This document shows, in pieces, positions 42,401 through 54,249 of a stretch of 64,000 nt of DNA (the stretch's first letter is position 1; each line of letters opens with the position of its first letter). The DNA lies in the NCBI RefSeq assembly GCF_018812025.1, contig NC_063049.1, positions 34,220,447 through 34,284,446 of the forward strand, in the 5' to 3' direction. The notes under the pieces were generated by a model. That model did no database searches. It was not told the DNA's origin and saw nothing but the letters and a program-made list of their open reading frames with translations. A program made the position numbers and the translations under genes. This DNA comes from Megalobrama amblycephala (Eukaryota > Chordata > Actinopteri > Cypriniformes > Xenocyprididae).

Positions 42401-44154
42401 CTCTGCTTCAGTGTTATTTTAACTCTATGTAGAGACGGACCATATGTTCTCTGAGCAGAGTTGATTTAACTCTGGAGATTTTGCTGTGTATTTGTATTTT
42501 GGCCTGTTCCTCACACAAAATATTGTATGGCTTTAGAAGTTATGGAATATAGCCAATGAATTCTATGGACTACGTTTATGGTGCTGTTTTTGTTTTTCAA
42601 TAATAAAAAAAATGATCATGCTGGTTTGGAATGACGTGAGGGTGAGTAAATGATGGCCGGGTTTATTTTTTGCATGAACTAACCTATTAAGAGCACCTAT
42701 CTGTGGCATGTACTGTACGGTATGGAATACAAGTAATTGTACACAAGTATACAAACCATCTGAAATATACAGTGTCATTGCTATCCAGACTTTAATAACT
42801 GCCTCCCTGAGTGAAAATACCACTCTTGTGTGACGGTTCAGCAGAATGGTGATATCTCTCAGTACTGTTTACGTAAATGTTCCACGGCGCCTGTTCTTGG
42901 ATTGTTTTGTTTGCCTGTGAACACACCCAGAGCTTAGTCCAGCATTCCCTCCATCATGTCCTCGGCACAGAACTATTGAACTTGGCATGTATTCCCAAGA
43001 AAAAGGCCGGCCCTTGGTTTGCACGCATCTTGGCGGGGCGTCTGTCCCCCTGGGTTGTTACATAAAGGGTGGCGACGGTCAGCCGCAGACACCTGGGGCT
43101 GTGCCTGTGCATGGCTATGGAGTCTAAAACTGTAATTTTTCAAACCAGATATCTGTCCAACATTACCCTATGGAACCACTCCCTTTGATTTCATGGTGAA
43201 AAGGGTTATTGTATCGGTGTGCGATAGATCAATATTGTATGTCATGGATGGCAGTTTGTGGTCTTGTACAGTGGAATGTTTTCTAGTAAATGTCGTCACC
43301 ACATGAATCAAACTTGTGTTTTAAATGGATGCAGAACATGAATTCTTCTTCAGGAAGGTTAGGTTTTTTGAAATTTGTTTTTATTGTTATGAAATATTTA
43401 GACCAATCGGTCTTATTTTTCAAAAAGGCCAACATATTTCCTTTTGGTTTTCAAAACAAATATTTTAATTTACAGGAAAACATTTGTGTGTGTAATGTCT
43501 GTCACATATACTCAGTGGAGACTGCGGCATTTCAGAGATGGATCTGATTCTTATCATTGTGTCAGTGCAGACTTTTTCCATAAAGCACTTTAGGCAGACT
43601 GAAGGTTGCAATAAACAGTCTTTCCTAACATTGTTTTGTGCTGAATATGTTTATTGCAGAGCATGGATTCATTGGCTATTCGGAGGAACTGCTGCGTAAG
43701 AACACCCTGCCAGACTACACAGATGGCGAGACTTTCTTCACCGTGTTTGGGGTTTTCTTTCCTGCGGCGACAGGTGACTACACACATAAACAAGAAAAGT
43801 AAAACTGTGATATAACAACCACTGATTAAACAATACTATGCTGATATGAGAATTTATTTTTGCAATTAGTGAAGTTTACGCCTGTGTAAGTTACTTGAGT
43901 AACCTCAAATTCTTGCAGCTGTATGTTAGTGGCTGTGGTTTGATTTAGGATATAGACTTCCCAGAAATCTCTTTTTCATGTTAGAAAATTTTCATTTCGT
44001 AGTTAACACATTTTTGTTACGTAATGAGGTTTCACTCTGAGCCTGCATGGTGTCACTATATGGCGCCAGCAAGCCGCACCCAAAGTCTGCTTGAAAAGGT
44101 AGTCTTGGACAGGGGATTTCAAACCCTCTTCCTAAAATATAAAGGCAGCAGTGT

Positions 44155-44194
<40 letters not shown>

Positions 44195-47100
44195 GTATGA
44201 AAACCCATTTATATTGTGTGAAAAATACTAAGTGTGATATTACAAAGACAACAAAACATGGATGCTGCCAAGTTCATCCAAATTCTTGAGGAAAACCTAC
44301 ATCCCTCTGCTAGACAGCTGAAGATGGGCAGGTCATTCACCTTTCAACATGACAATGATCCTAAACATACCGCCAAAAGTACAACGCAATGGCTTAAGAA
44401 TAGGAAGGTGAATGTCCTTAAGTGGTCAAGTCACAGTCCTGACTTAAATCCGATAGAAAATCTGTGGATAGACTTGAAGAGAGCTCACTACAGAATTTGA
44501 CTGAACTTGAGCAATTCTGCGAGGAAGAATGGGCAAATACTCCCCAATCTAGGTGTGCAAAGCTAGTACAGACATATCCAAAAAGATTAATGGCTGTTTT
44601 TATAGCAAAAGGTGGCTGTACAAAGTATTAAAGGTGCCCTAGAATTGAAAATTGAATTTACCTTGGCATAGTTGAATAACAAGAGTTCAATACATGGAAA
44701 TGACATACAGTGAGTCTCAAACACCATTATTTCCTCCTCCTTATGTAAATTTGATTTGTTTAAAAGACCTCCAAAGAACAGGTGAATCTCAACATAACAC
44801 CGACTGTTACGTAACAGTCGGGATCATTAATATGTACAACCCCAATATTTGCATATGCCAGCTCATGTTCAAGGCATTACACAAGGGCAGCCAGTATTAA
44901 CGTCTGGATCTGCACAGGTGAATCATCAGACTAGGTAAGCAAGTAAGAACATGGAGCGATAATAACTGACATGATCCATGATATTTTTAGTGATATTTGT
45001 AAATTGTCTTTCTAAATGTTTCGTTAGCATGTTGCTAATGTACTGTTAAATGTGGTTAAAGTTACCATTGTTTCTTACTGTATTCACGGAGACAAGAACC
45101 GTCGTTATTTTCATTTTTTAAACACTTGCAGTCTGTATAATTCATAAACACAACTTCATTCTTTATAAATCTCTCCAACAGTGTGTAATGTTAGCTTTAG
45201 CCATGGAGCACCATCAAATTAATTCAGAATCAAATGTAAACATACAAATAAATACCATACTTACGCGATTAGACATGTTGCATGACGAACACTTTGTAAA
45301 GATCCATTTTGAGGGTTATATTAGCTGTGTGAACTTTGTTTATGCTGTTTAAGGCAGTCGCGAGCTCGGGGGCGGGGAGCACAAGAATTTAAAGGGGCCG
45401 CAGCCTGAATCGGCACATATTTAATGATGCCCCAAAATAGGCAGTTAAAAAAAGGAATAAAAAAAAATCTGTGGGGTATTTTGAGCTGAAACTTCACAGA
45501 TACATTCAGGGGATACCTTAGACTTATATTACATCTTTTGAAAACACGTTCTATGGCACCTTTAAATCGGGGACTGATGACTTTTTAAAACCCGTTATTC
45601 TAGTTTTTTAGTTTTTAATAATCCTCGAGAATGTTTCAAAATGTTATTTTGACTTTTATAAGGGTTATAATGTGTACATACATTTCAAAGTTAAGACTTT
45701 TATTTTCCAGGGTGTAATGTGACAAAAGGTAAAAATTTTCACAGGGTATGATGACTTTCTGTAGCAGGGGTGGGGAACGTTGATTCTGCAGAGTTTAGCT
45801 CCAACCCTAAAAAAAAACACTCACCTGCCTGTAACTTTAGTAATTCTGAAAACCTTGTTTAGCTTCAGGTGTGTTTAATTGGGTTGGAGCTAAACTCTGC
45901 AGGACAGTGGCCTTCCAGGATCAACATTCCCCACCCCTGTTCTATAGGCACTGTAAATAATTGTTTCCAAAATTAAATAATTGGTTTTATTGACATTGTA
46001 CTAAAACAAATTGCTAAAACAAATCTAGAAAATATCAGCGATTTACACTTAAAGAGTTAGTTCACCCAAAAACGAAAATAATGTAATTTATTACTCCACC
46101 CTCATGTCGTTCTACACCCGTAAGACCTTCATTTATCTTCGGAACGCAAATTAAGATATTTTTGATGAAATCCGATGGCTCAGTGACGCCTGCATTCACA
46201 GCAATGACATTTCCTCTCTCAAGATCCATAAAGGTACTAAAAACATATTTAAAACAGTTAATGCGAAACAAAATAAAGACTTTTCAACAATATAGTGATG
46301 GTCCGATTTCAAAACACTGCTTCGGAGCTTTACGAATCGAATCAGCCAAAGTCACGTGATTTCAGCAGCTTAGCCGTTTGATAGGAGATCCAAGTAACTG
46401 ATTCGATTCATAAAGCTCTGAAGCAGTTTTTTGAAATCGCCCATCACTATATTGTTGAAAAGTCGTTAGTTTGGGTTTTATTGGTGCACAAAAAGTATTC
46501 TCTTTGCTTTATAATTTTAACATATAACTACTGTACTCACATGAACTGTTTTAAATATGTTTTTAGAGGAAATGTCATTGATTTGAATGCAGGCATCACT
46601 GAGCCATCGGATTTAATCAAAAATATCTTAATTTGTGTTCCAAAGATGAATGAAGGCCTTACGGGTGTAGAACGACATGAGGGTGAGTAATAAATGACAT
46701 TATTTTCATTTTTTTGGTGAACCAACCCTTTAACATTTTTTTTTTTTTTTTAAATAAAACTATATGCAAATGTTTTTTTCCTATTGTTAAAAACAAGTGC
46801 TGTAAATGGAAAAAATAATCCCAATTATTATCATGATTTCTGTCCAATCTTTAGAAAGCAGAATAATACAGAAGTGTTATCAAATGTGGTGAATGTTTAG
46901 CATAATGATTCTTTAACATTTACATAATTTAATAAGTGCAAGTTGTCTGTTCAGGTTTGAATTCAGTCTGCATTATGTCTTCATCCCAACCTACAGTACA
47001 ACACTTTCATGATGCTTATGACTTTCCTATTTTCAGAGGCAAAAACGAAAACCAGTATATATAAAATTAGAAATGAGAGAAATAAAATAATGATATAATA

Positions 47101-50100
47101 AATGTCAGAAGAAACCCATATTTCCCCTCTCCATTTTCGTCTTGTTTTGCCACACACAATACAACCCCACCTCTGCCTCCTGCAAAAGACTGAAAGATTG
47201 ATTAGGGCCTTGTGTTGCACAAATGAATTGTTCATTCGTGATCAAAGTTTCCTTTTCGCATCTGTTAGAAGTCAGAAAGGTGTTTCAAGTGAGCTCTGAT
47301 AATGTACATCTATCTGTTGTTCAGGTTTTGGATGGCCCCTTGTCTCCAGTCTTTGTTTTCACAGTAACCCTCTGTGTGTGTAGGTGTGATGGCGGGATTC
47401 AACATGAGCTCAGATCTCCAGAGGCCCGAACACAACATCCCCGTGGGAACTCTCGCCGCAGTCTGCACCTCGTATGTGTCCGTCAGCCACGGAAATAATC
47501 TTTAATTCTTTCTTTGTTTATATTTAGCCTCTTTTGTATTGACTATACACATACTTCTGTAGAGCAGGCTCCAAAATGAAAACATGAGAAACGGAATCAC
47601 AATGAACCTTCATAAACAGTGTATGATACTGTGACTTGATGTTGTGTTATTTAATCCTGTGATGCCAAAGATGAATTTTCAGCAGCCGTTACACCAGTCT
47701 TCAGTGTCACATGATCCTTCAAAAATCATTCTAATATGCTGATTTGGTGCTCAAGAAATGCTTCTTATAATCATCAATGTTGAAAACCGTTGTGCTGCTT
47801 AATATGTTTGGTGTAAATCATGATAGTCCTTGTTAGATAATTTCTCTATAAATAGAATGAATTCAGCCCTGACTCTTGCATATTGTGGGAATCTGCAGGT
47901 GGTTCCTGTATCTCGTCTTTGTGTTCTTACTGGGAGCCATTTGCACCAGAGAGGCGCTGCGCTATGATTTCTTGATAGCGGAAAAGGTAATCTGATGTTA
48001 TTACAGGCTTCAAAGGATGGCCATCTTCCATGGGTTTTTCCACTGTTAAGACTCATTGTCTGAGCTGAATGTGAGACTTGAGAATAACACATTATTCGCA
48101 GATAAAATGTTATATTTGCATTTATTTTCATGCTAATGTCATTCCACTCATGTGCAGGCCCTCTTAAGAGAGGCATTTAAGGTCATTCTAAATGCTACAG
48201 CTGGTGTACGTGTTTGAATGAGAACGGAGCCCAGTTGCGCACTGACCTTGCGCGTACCCTGTCGCTTGGCCTGATAGCCACACAGCTGCCGGTCAACATA
48301 GATTACAGTGGACTGCTGAACTAAGCTACATAGTTTATGAATGTGTAAGCCTGTAGCTTGGTTGTGGCTGACCCACAGCTGTTCCTTATTGTGGGCTGTG
48401 GTGTGGGGGGGGGGGGTAACACTCTACCAGAACTACTATCATTACAAACAAAACAATGGATATAAAATCTTTTGTATTCTTCTATATTAAATTTACAATT
48501 TAAACAATGCATTTATACAGTACATCATTGTGCTACAGAAGTTTGGGTTTCATACACATAATCATACTGTATTATTTGTAATTCTCTCGTTATGGGTTCT
48601 GTCTGATTACACGTGGTTTCTTTGATTTACTTTCAACACATTATAAGCACTTTTCAGTCTGGCCAAGCGGAACAGAGCTGGGTGGAGCCCCCTACACTCT
48701 CTTCCCCTCTGTGTTTGTTTTTTTCCCAGGTCTCCTTGGTTGGTTTCCTGTTTTTGCTGGGCCTCTACATCTCCTCACTCGCCTCCTGCATGGGAGGCCT
48801 GTACGGTGCACCCAGGATCCTCCAGTGTATCGCTCAGGAGAGAGTCATCCCAGCTCTCGGATTTCTTGGAAAAGGGGTGGGTGCTTGTAGGGAGATGATA
48901 ACCATATTAATGTGGCTATTTTCAGCAAGGGGAATTTGAATCGGTGTGGTTTTGGTTCATTTTGTAGATTCCTCTTATTTAGATGCTAATCAAGGCTAAA
49001 TCTGTTCTGTGAATATAAAGCAATTGAAAGGCAGAGATGTTCTTATAGTGAGTTCTGTCAGATACTAATAAATGATCAAACTGATTAACAATACGCTTTG
49101 GATAATGAGTGAAATTAAACATTTGTTTTTCATGCCACTTTAATGCATTGTTTACTTTTTCACGCTCAATGAGTAGCTCCATAGACAGGATAAGTTCCTA
49201 ATTATAGTGTGCCTGAGTGTGCTCTAAAAAAAATGCGAAGGAATGAATTGTAACAATTGTGGCTTTCAAAAAGCACAGCACACCCTTTCCCTCGCCTGAG
49301 CTCTGTCTGACCCCTCTCTATGGGCTACAAGCTCGCCTGAGACATCTAGCCCTGAATCAAAGTCCCAGAACAAACGCAGGAAGCACAGAGAAGACCAACC
49401 CTGGTGGACCTGGAGCTGTGCCAGCCAGTAGCAGTAGCGCCCTGATCCCACAGACTTATGGGATCTGGGTAATGACTGATCTGAGGTGACATGAGAGATG
49501 TTGTCTTTTTTGGGGGGGATGTTTTAACTGGATGCTTCCACTCATTACATAACCTGAAGAGTGTGAAAGAAATGAGAGTAATGGAGCCAAACTAATAAAA
49601 CCCATAATGCAACCTTGCAAAAAATTAGAAAAGCTTTAAAGGGTTAGTTCACCCAAAAATTTTAATTCTGTCATTAATTACTCACCCTCATGTCGTTCCA
49701 CACCGTAAGACCTTCGTTCATCTTCGGAACACAAATTAAGATATTTTTGATAACATCTGATGGCTCTGAGGCCTCCATTGACGGCAAGATAATTAACATG
49801 CCCATTTCAGTGCCCAGAAAGCTACTAAAGACATGTTTAAAACGGTTCATATGAGTATAGTGGTTCAACCTTAATGTTATGAAGTGACGAGAATACTTTT
49901 TGTGCGGCAAAAAAACTAAATAACGACTTTATTCAACAATATCTAGTGATGGGCGATTTTAAAATACTGCTTCATGAAGCTTTGAAGCTTTACGAATCTT
50001 TTGTTTGAATCAGTGGTTCAGAGCGTGTATCGAACTGCCAAAGTCACGCAGCTTTTTTTTTTCAACAAAGGTCACTGACTTTGATTTGCTTTACACTAAA

Positions 50101-53100
50101 TAAAGGAATAAATATGTTTTTAATATCCACATACTCTGTTCTAAAACCTAGTTATCGGATTTATACATCCTGTAGATTGATTCTGCCTATGTAGATGGCA
50201 ATTTAAGGTAATATAGAAATGCATATTTTTACTCAAAATATGTTTGTATATTATATATTTTTATTTTATTACAGTATTGCATTCTTAGCTTAGCAGCATG
50301 TTACCAAAATCTATTGTAATCAATTGAATTTCCTATGGTTTTCTAATAGGCAGCTATCTTCAAACTTCCTATGTATGCAGTAGACATTAAAGGTGCTAAA
50401 GAGGATGTTTTGTTTTATACATTTTTCCAATATTACTTGAAACTGTCTTTACTATCTGATAAAAGACTATTTATTAGGTGCACTGAAAGGAATAATATTA
50501 ATATACATCATCTGTGCATGAGGTAGGGCCTTAAAAACATCAGCCAATCATTTACGCAATCATCGCGTAAACGATTGGCCCTCTGGCTTGTCAATCACTG
50601 CCATTACGTTCCTTGTGAAAGACGTACGTGGATTGGCTCTCTGGCTTGTCAATCACTGCCATTACGTTCCTTGTGAAAGACATACGTGGATTGGCTCTCT
50701 GGCTTGTCAATCACTGCCATGACGTTCCTTGTGAGAGACGAGCGCGGCTGCGCGCTCCAGTAACTTTCCACACTCTACAGGCGCCGCATGCAATGTTTTT
50801 GTCAGGAGACAGGAGTAACAACTGCAGATTATGAGTTACCTGCGGTGAGTCCGACATAATGAATCCACTAACACGACACAGCGAATGCCGGTGGTAAACA
50901 CTTGTGTTCCAATACTCGTGCACGAGTTTTGGGAGGCGTTCCCTCGAAATGAGCTGTGAAGGAGGGGGGCTGTTCTTACGCATGCGCTCATTTCAAAAAC
51001 TCACTAACAGTCTTTGGTTTCTCAGTCGACGAAAAGATCCTCTTTAGCACCTTTAATGTAACTGATTTAGGTTTTGGAACAGCCATATATTTACCTTTCT
51101 CCCATTTCTTTATGTATTACAGAGAGGGGCCAATAAGACACCTGTGGCTGCCATCTGTCTGACCAGCCTAATCTCCATGGCCTTCATCTTCATTGGCCAG
51201 GTCAATGTACTGGCTCCCATTGTCACCATCAACTTCATGCTAACCTACAGCATAATTGATTATTGCTATTTCTGTGTGGTGAAAACCTATGAGCTGCAGG
51301 TCCAGCAAAGGAAGACGCTGATCAGGAGGTCGAGCTCCAGAAGATCACTCGTGTCCAGCACTCACCCTCATTATGGCAGCAGTGGAGCCATCAGTGACCC
51401 TGTGAACGGCACACTGCTGGAGTTCACCAAAGACATGGACCAGATATTTCCATTGCCCAGCACAGACACCGCTGAAGAACAGAGAGTGTCTATTCCTGCT
51501 TCCAAGTCCCGGGGCAGGAAGTCAAAGATTCCAGCTAAAGAAACACTGATGAACAGTTTTGGGTTGGACTTGAACAGCAATGGGCCATTAGATAAAGGAA
51601 AAGATGAAAGGGAGGTGGAACAATCTGTTGGATTAGATGATGATGCCACTAGCCAGATAGGACTTATGGAGTCTGACCTTACAGCAGGAGCCAAGAGGAA
51701 ACAGTCTTTGCCTAATTCTGGCCCAGTTGAACTTGAACAGCTCCCAAGAGAGCAGATAGACAGGAATGGTAAGTAACTCTCTACAAAACCTTACATAACT
51801 CCTCAATATAGTGTATTTCACCTTAAATACCTTTTATTCACAGGTTCAGAAACAATTCTTGAAGGATCAGAAATCAGATCAATGCAAGGTTCGGTCTATG
51901 CCAGATTTTGCAATCACTGGGTTGCGCTAATTGGTGTAAGTTCTGCAAAAAATATCCAGTGCTTACTGAAAGCAGTTCCTGAAATTTTTAATATTTAGTT
52001 TATTTTTAATTTTTATGTTTTTGTCTTTCTTCAGGCATTGTGCTCTTTTATGATAATGTTTGTCATCCAGTGGATGTACGCATTGATTAACATTATAGTC
52101 GCCCTTATCCTCTTTCTCTACATTGGAACAGCAAGCCCAGGTTTACCAACAGGTAATTGTACCTAACTTTTATTTGATTTGAGTAATCTTTGGAAAATCT
52201 GAGAAGTTAACCAACTTGCTCATAATAAACTGCTTATTTCAGCCAAATATGTGGTCTAATATTTAAACATTTAGGCCTAATAAGGGTAAGAGGATAGTTC
52301 ACCCAAAAATAATTTACTCCCCCTCAAGTTGTTTCAAACCTGTATAAATTTCTTTATTCTGCTGTACACAGAGGAAGATATTTGGATGAATGCTTGTAAT
52401 AAAGCAGATCTCGCCCCCCAAATGATAACAGAATTTTAATTTTTGGGTGAACTCTCCCTTTAAAAGGCATTTTGTCTATTGGGAATTGATTGGATCATTG
52501 TCATTTGCTATTGCTGTGATCTCATGTGAGTGACAGGTTGTCCCACCCTCGCGCCAGTAAACACATCATCAGAGAAGAGAAATATTTTGATTAAAGATTA
52601 TGAGGGCACATGAATTAAAAAAAATAAAATAATGCTGTGCATGGGTAAATCATTTGTATTAAACACTGCAATATTTTGATTTGATGGTCACTTTAAATTA
52701 TTTTCTTGTCAGAAAATATAAAGTTACATTCTCTGCCCATAGGTGCAGCAGCTTGCTTCAGTTTCTTCAGGTGGCTCAAGACCTCGCTGCATAATTTGGG
52801 AAGGTATGACGTTACATAATCTTATGTAGGCACACTTGATTTTCAACATAAAGTGTTCAACATAACGTTTCAGCGTTGTGTGACCAAGAACCACCCACTT
52901 AGACAGGAAAAGGCAGTCTGATCGACATGTTTTTTCATGATGTTTAAGGGCAGGTTTACCGGATACAGAAAATATCACAATAATGGCATGGCATTTCCAT
53001 CAATGCTTCTATAGAAAACAGTGAAAAATAGAAAATGTGTATAGATTTTGAGATTTATCCAAAAGAAATAAGTACTGATTGTTTCAAAATAATACAGTTT

Positions 53101-53618
53101 TGCTTATGGATATTTTGTTACCTTGATGCTAGGTGCCTCCTGTAAAATACAGAATATTTCAAATATGTTACCATTTTAATGCCACTGTCCTGAAAATCTT
53201 TGGCAAATCTAGAGATTAATTCTTCCTTAAAAGTGCTCATATGCACAATTCCATAAAAAAACAAAACACTGTCACCTTCAACTGTGGAAGTTGCAAAGAG
53301 CCAGCCACTTGTTACATTTGGGTTGTTTTTTTTGTTTGCGGTATGCATCACATGGCTCGTGGTTGTGACACCTGAAGCTGACACTAAAAACTATGGTTAT
53401 ACTCAAAACTGAACCTCACTTTGACAATCATTGGCTTTCTTCATAGGCGAGATGGGGCCCTTCAGGACCAGATTGTGGTGACACCCTCTTTGTCAGCTGT
53501 TGGCATGGAGACCAGGCAGCTGACAGAGGAAAATGCAGACTTTGCCCTCCGTGATCGTTACCATCACTCCTCCTTTATCACCACCACAGACAAGATGGTA
53601 CATCATCAGTCCAACTGA
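34695..53618 (+). CDS. slc12a8: Solute carrier family 12 member 8 (CCC9), complete, 13 coding exons
   Basis: Coding exons: 34695-34730, 34891-35037, 35207-35398, 35492-35723, 43660-43773, 47384-47471, 47899-47986, 48730-48876, 51123-51768, 51844-51935, 52035-52152, 52743-52803, 53447-53618. Phases agree and total 2133 nt, 710 aa, against 714 in human. The frame begins [12 protein letters not shown] and continues with [64 protein letters not shown] and [18 protein letters not shown], all hallmark SLC12A8 segments in the hydrophobic transporter core. Exon 9 adds a hydrophilic cytosolic stretch ([10 protein letters not shown]). Two more membrane segments and the tail [11 protein letters not shown] follow. 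The family is the cation-chloride cotransporters, but SLC12A8 is divergent. Roles in polyamine or amino acid uptake and, debated, in NMN uptake have been reported. Intron 4 is 7.9 kb and full of repeats. Confidence 0.97.
36297..36765. repeat. CACTACCG-family repeat in slc12a8 intron 4
   Basis: Begins CACTACTGTTCAAAAGTTTG and continues with the family motif order (TTTTATTCAGCAAGAATG, ATTAGAATGATTTCTGAAGG, TTCACAATAGTACTG). Ends at about AACAGTAGTGTATG. Confidence 0.75.
36766..38138. other. slc12a8 intron 4, unclassified part
   Basis: Unique sequence. Positions 37560-38100 are noticeably less AT-rich than the rest of the intron and contain short frames without recognisable domains. A missed exon is unlikely, since the flanking exons join in frame to match the family. 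Confidence 0.4.
38354..38668. mobile_element. TTAAAGGG-ended inverted-repeat element, variant
   Basis: The left end TTAAAGGGTTAGTTCACCC and right end GGTGAGTAAATGACTAACCC-TTTAA are inverted. The interior differs from the 22298 element. Preceded by a partial relative at about 38139-38200 (TTAAAGGGATATTTCACCC) and followed by another at 38778-39060 with an internal C run and TGACTACCATAGTAGG palindrome. Confidence 0.65.
38778..39060. mobile_element. TTAAAGGGATATTTCACCC-type foldback element, half copy
   Basis: Starts AAAGGGATATTTCACCCAAA and has the typical TTCCAAACCTGTATACATTTC block. A C15 run and a short palindrome around ATTGACTACCATAGTAGGA mark the foldback centre. The right arm is largely lost. 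slc12a8 intron 4. Confidence 0.6.
39061..40262. other. slc12a8 intron 4, unclassified, with a 136-codon open frame
   Basis: Contains a T run (about 39369-39399) and an open frame at 39786-40196 that I do not recognise. The frame starts in an ordinary context and has no signal peptide or domain motif. Most likely chance or a repeat relic. Confidence 0.3.
40263..40614. repeat. CACTACCG-family repeat, diverged
   Basis: CTACTGTTCAAAAATTGG to CGAACTTTTGAATGGCAGTG, with TTCCTTGATGAATAGAAAG between. Internal deletions. slc12a8 intron 4. Confidence 0.65.
41226..41817. mobile_element. Inverted-repeat element with GGGCTGCATGATTTATCGC ends
   Basis: The 19-bp left end is repeated inverted at the right (GCGATAAATCATGCAGCCC). 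Second-tier inverted blocks around TGCGATTA/TAATCGCA follow. No coding frame. Ends of this kind are typical of non-autonomous hAT-like elements; the superfamily is inferred, as no clear 8-bp duplication is seen. slc12a8 intron 4. Confidence 0.8.
42115..42488. mobile_element. Palindromic miniature element with CACAGCAAAATC ends
   Basis: The long arms are inverted: CACAGCAAAATCCCCAGAG and ACTCTGGAGATTTTGCTGTG, then AAATCAACTCTGCTCAGA and CTGAGCAGAGTTGATTTAAC, CATATGGTCC and GGACCATATG. Flanked by TA on both sides, as for Tc1/mariner-type insertions. No coding capacity. Confidence 0.8.
42500..43659. other. slc12a8 intron 4, 3' part
   Basis: 42500-42690 resembles the right half of a TTAAAGGG-type element (GACGTGAGGGTGAGTAAATG). 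The remainder is unique; 42880-43110 is GC-richer, without a supported frame. Confidence 0.35.
44157..44625 (+). pseudogene. Tc1-like transposase C-terminal relic
   Basis: A plus-strand frame from 44234 reads [18 protein letters not shown] and later [13 protein letters not shown], the second Asp block and the final Glu block of a Tc1-family DDE transposase, then frameshifts. The N-terminal DNA-binding part and both inverted repeats are absent. A T run at 44157-44190 precedes it. Different subfamily from the relic at 29532-30883. slc12a8 intron 5. Confidence 0.8.
44628..45565. mobile_element. Non-autonomous element with TTAAAGGTGCC ends
   Basis: The left end TTAAAGGTGCCCTAGAATTG is repeated inverted at the right (GTTCTATGGCACCTTTAA). 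About 0.94 kb, no transposase. It carries a palindrome, ACTGTTACGTAACAGT, at about 44804-44819. Its TTAA-containing edges suggest insertion at TTAA (inference). slc12a8 intron 5. Confidence 0.75.
45765..45939. mobile_element. Miniature hAT-type element with CAGGGGTGGGGAA ends
   Basis: Ends CAGGGGTGGGGAACGTTGAT and ATCAACATTCCCCACCCCTG are inverted, with further pairing of TGCAGAGTTTAGCTCCAACC and GGTTGGAGCTAAACTCTGCA. It is flanked by TTCTGTAG (45757-45764) and TTCTATAG (45940-45947), an 8-bp target duplication with one mismatch, the hallmark of hAT insertion. Confidence 0.85.
46049..46733. mobile_element. Foldback element of the 22298-23058 family
   Basis: TTAAAGAGTTAGTTCACCC to GGTGAACCAACCCTTTAA. 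The inner arms (CTCATGTCGTTCTACACCC / GTGTAGAACGACATGAGGG, AATCCGATGGCTCAGTGA) match the element at 22298. slc12a8 intron 5. Confidence 0.8.
47640..47800. repeat. CACTACCG-family repeat, fragment
   Basis: Contains GATGAATTTTCAGCAGCCG, TCTTCAGTGTCACATGATCC and TTCTAATATGCTGATTTGG in family order; ends missing. It lies about 100 bp upstream of the slc12a8 exon 7 acceptor. Confidence 0.7.
49636..50050. mobile_element. Left half of a foldback element of the 22298-23058 family
   Basis: TTTAAAGGGTTAGTTCACCC followed by CTCATGTCGTTCCACACCG and GATGGCTCTGAGGCCTCCAT. The right arm is missing. slc12a8 intron 8. Confidence 0.75.
50385..51058. mobile_element. Inverted-repeat element with ACATTAAAGGTGCTAAAGAG ends, next to slc12a8 exon 9
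   Basis: The left end (A/C)ATTAAAGGTGCTAAAGAGGAT is repeated inverted at the right (ATCCTCTTTAGCACCTTTAAT). About 0.67 kb; the right end is 65 bp before the exon 9 start at 51123. It contains three tandem 58-bp units (separate entry). No transposase. Confidence 0.8.
50573..50746. repeat. Three tandem copies of a 58-bp unit
   Basis: Units start at 50573, 50631 and 50689 with GATTGGCTCTCTGGCTTGTC (C for T once in unit 1) and run to about ACGTACGTG. Units 1 and 2 differ at few positions; unit 3 has diverged at its 3' end. Lies inside the 50385-51058 element. Confidence 0.9.
52291..52463. mobile_element. Short TTAAAGGG-type foldback element
   Basis: AGGATAGTTCACCCAAAAAT to TTTTGGGTGAACTCTCCCTTTAA, with CCTCAAGTTGTTTCAAACC and the GAAGATATTTGGATGAATGC block. 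A compact member of the family, 0.17 kb, in slc12a8 intron 11. Confidence 0.75.
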
Positions 53619-54030
53619 GCATGTAACAACTGTGCCCTGCTAACCAGCTGGACTGAAACAGTGGACACATGGGACTAAATAATCTTGACTGAACTGAGCA
53701 GCGCTTGAAATTCATATTTTTATGTACTGCATTTGTCAGGTAGTACTTGGACGTTTTATTTTCCTGGAAAATCTGAAGGAAGCTAATAATGTGTTTGGAA
53801 ATTGGGAATGTGCAATCAAAGTGTAAGGTTTAATATGCACCATGGGCATTTAAACTTCAGATTATATTACTAAAGTAAGTTTTGTCTTTTATTTTTGCTT
53901 GACTTCATTGAGCACATAGAAGCATCATGTCCACCCAAACTGAATTAATTTTGAATGCAACTACCAAAAAAAAAAAAAAAAAAAAAAAACCCTCTTAACT
54001 TTGATAAATAAAATGCACAACTTTACTCGG
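53619..54030 (+). other. slc12a8: Probable slc12a8 3' UTR with polyadenylation signal
   Basis: The sequence is AT-rich and non-coding after the TGA at 53616-53618. A 24-base A run lies at about 53966-53989, and an AATAAA hexamer is at 54007-54012, suitably placed to end the transcript before the heg1 promoter. The true cleavage site cannot be read from DNA alone. Confidence 0.4.
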
Positions 54031-54249
54031 TAAAGAATCACTCATGTTGTCAGAAAATGCCAACTCTATTTAAAAAAAATAATATCAGGTTGCATTGTCA
54101 CTGCTGTTAACATTTTATAAGTGATTTTTCCATGTCTTAATGCACAGAAATGTGTAAAAGTGGGGAGCTGATTATTTTGTGTAGTGTTAATGCTAACTAA
54201 GGTGGGGGAAGAAGAATCCCACCTGTTGTGGCTTCATCTGACTGTCATG

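Noticed and set aside
46159..46725. Short frames on both strands at 46062-46725
   Set aside because: Translations of a foldback element; the same frames recur in the copies at 22298 and 49636.
50573..50746. Possible CRISPR-like direct repeats
   Set aside because: Only three head-to-tail 58-bp units without spacers, inside a transposon of a vertebrate genome.
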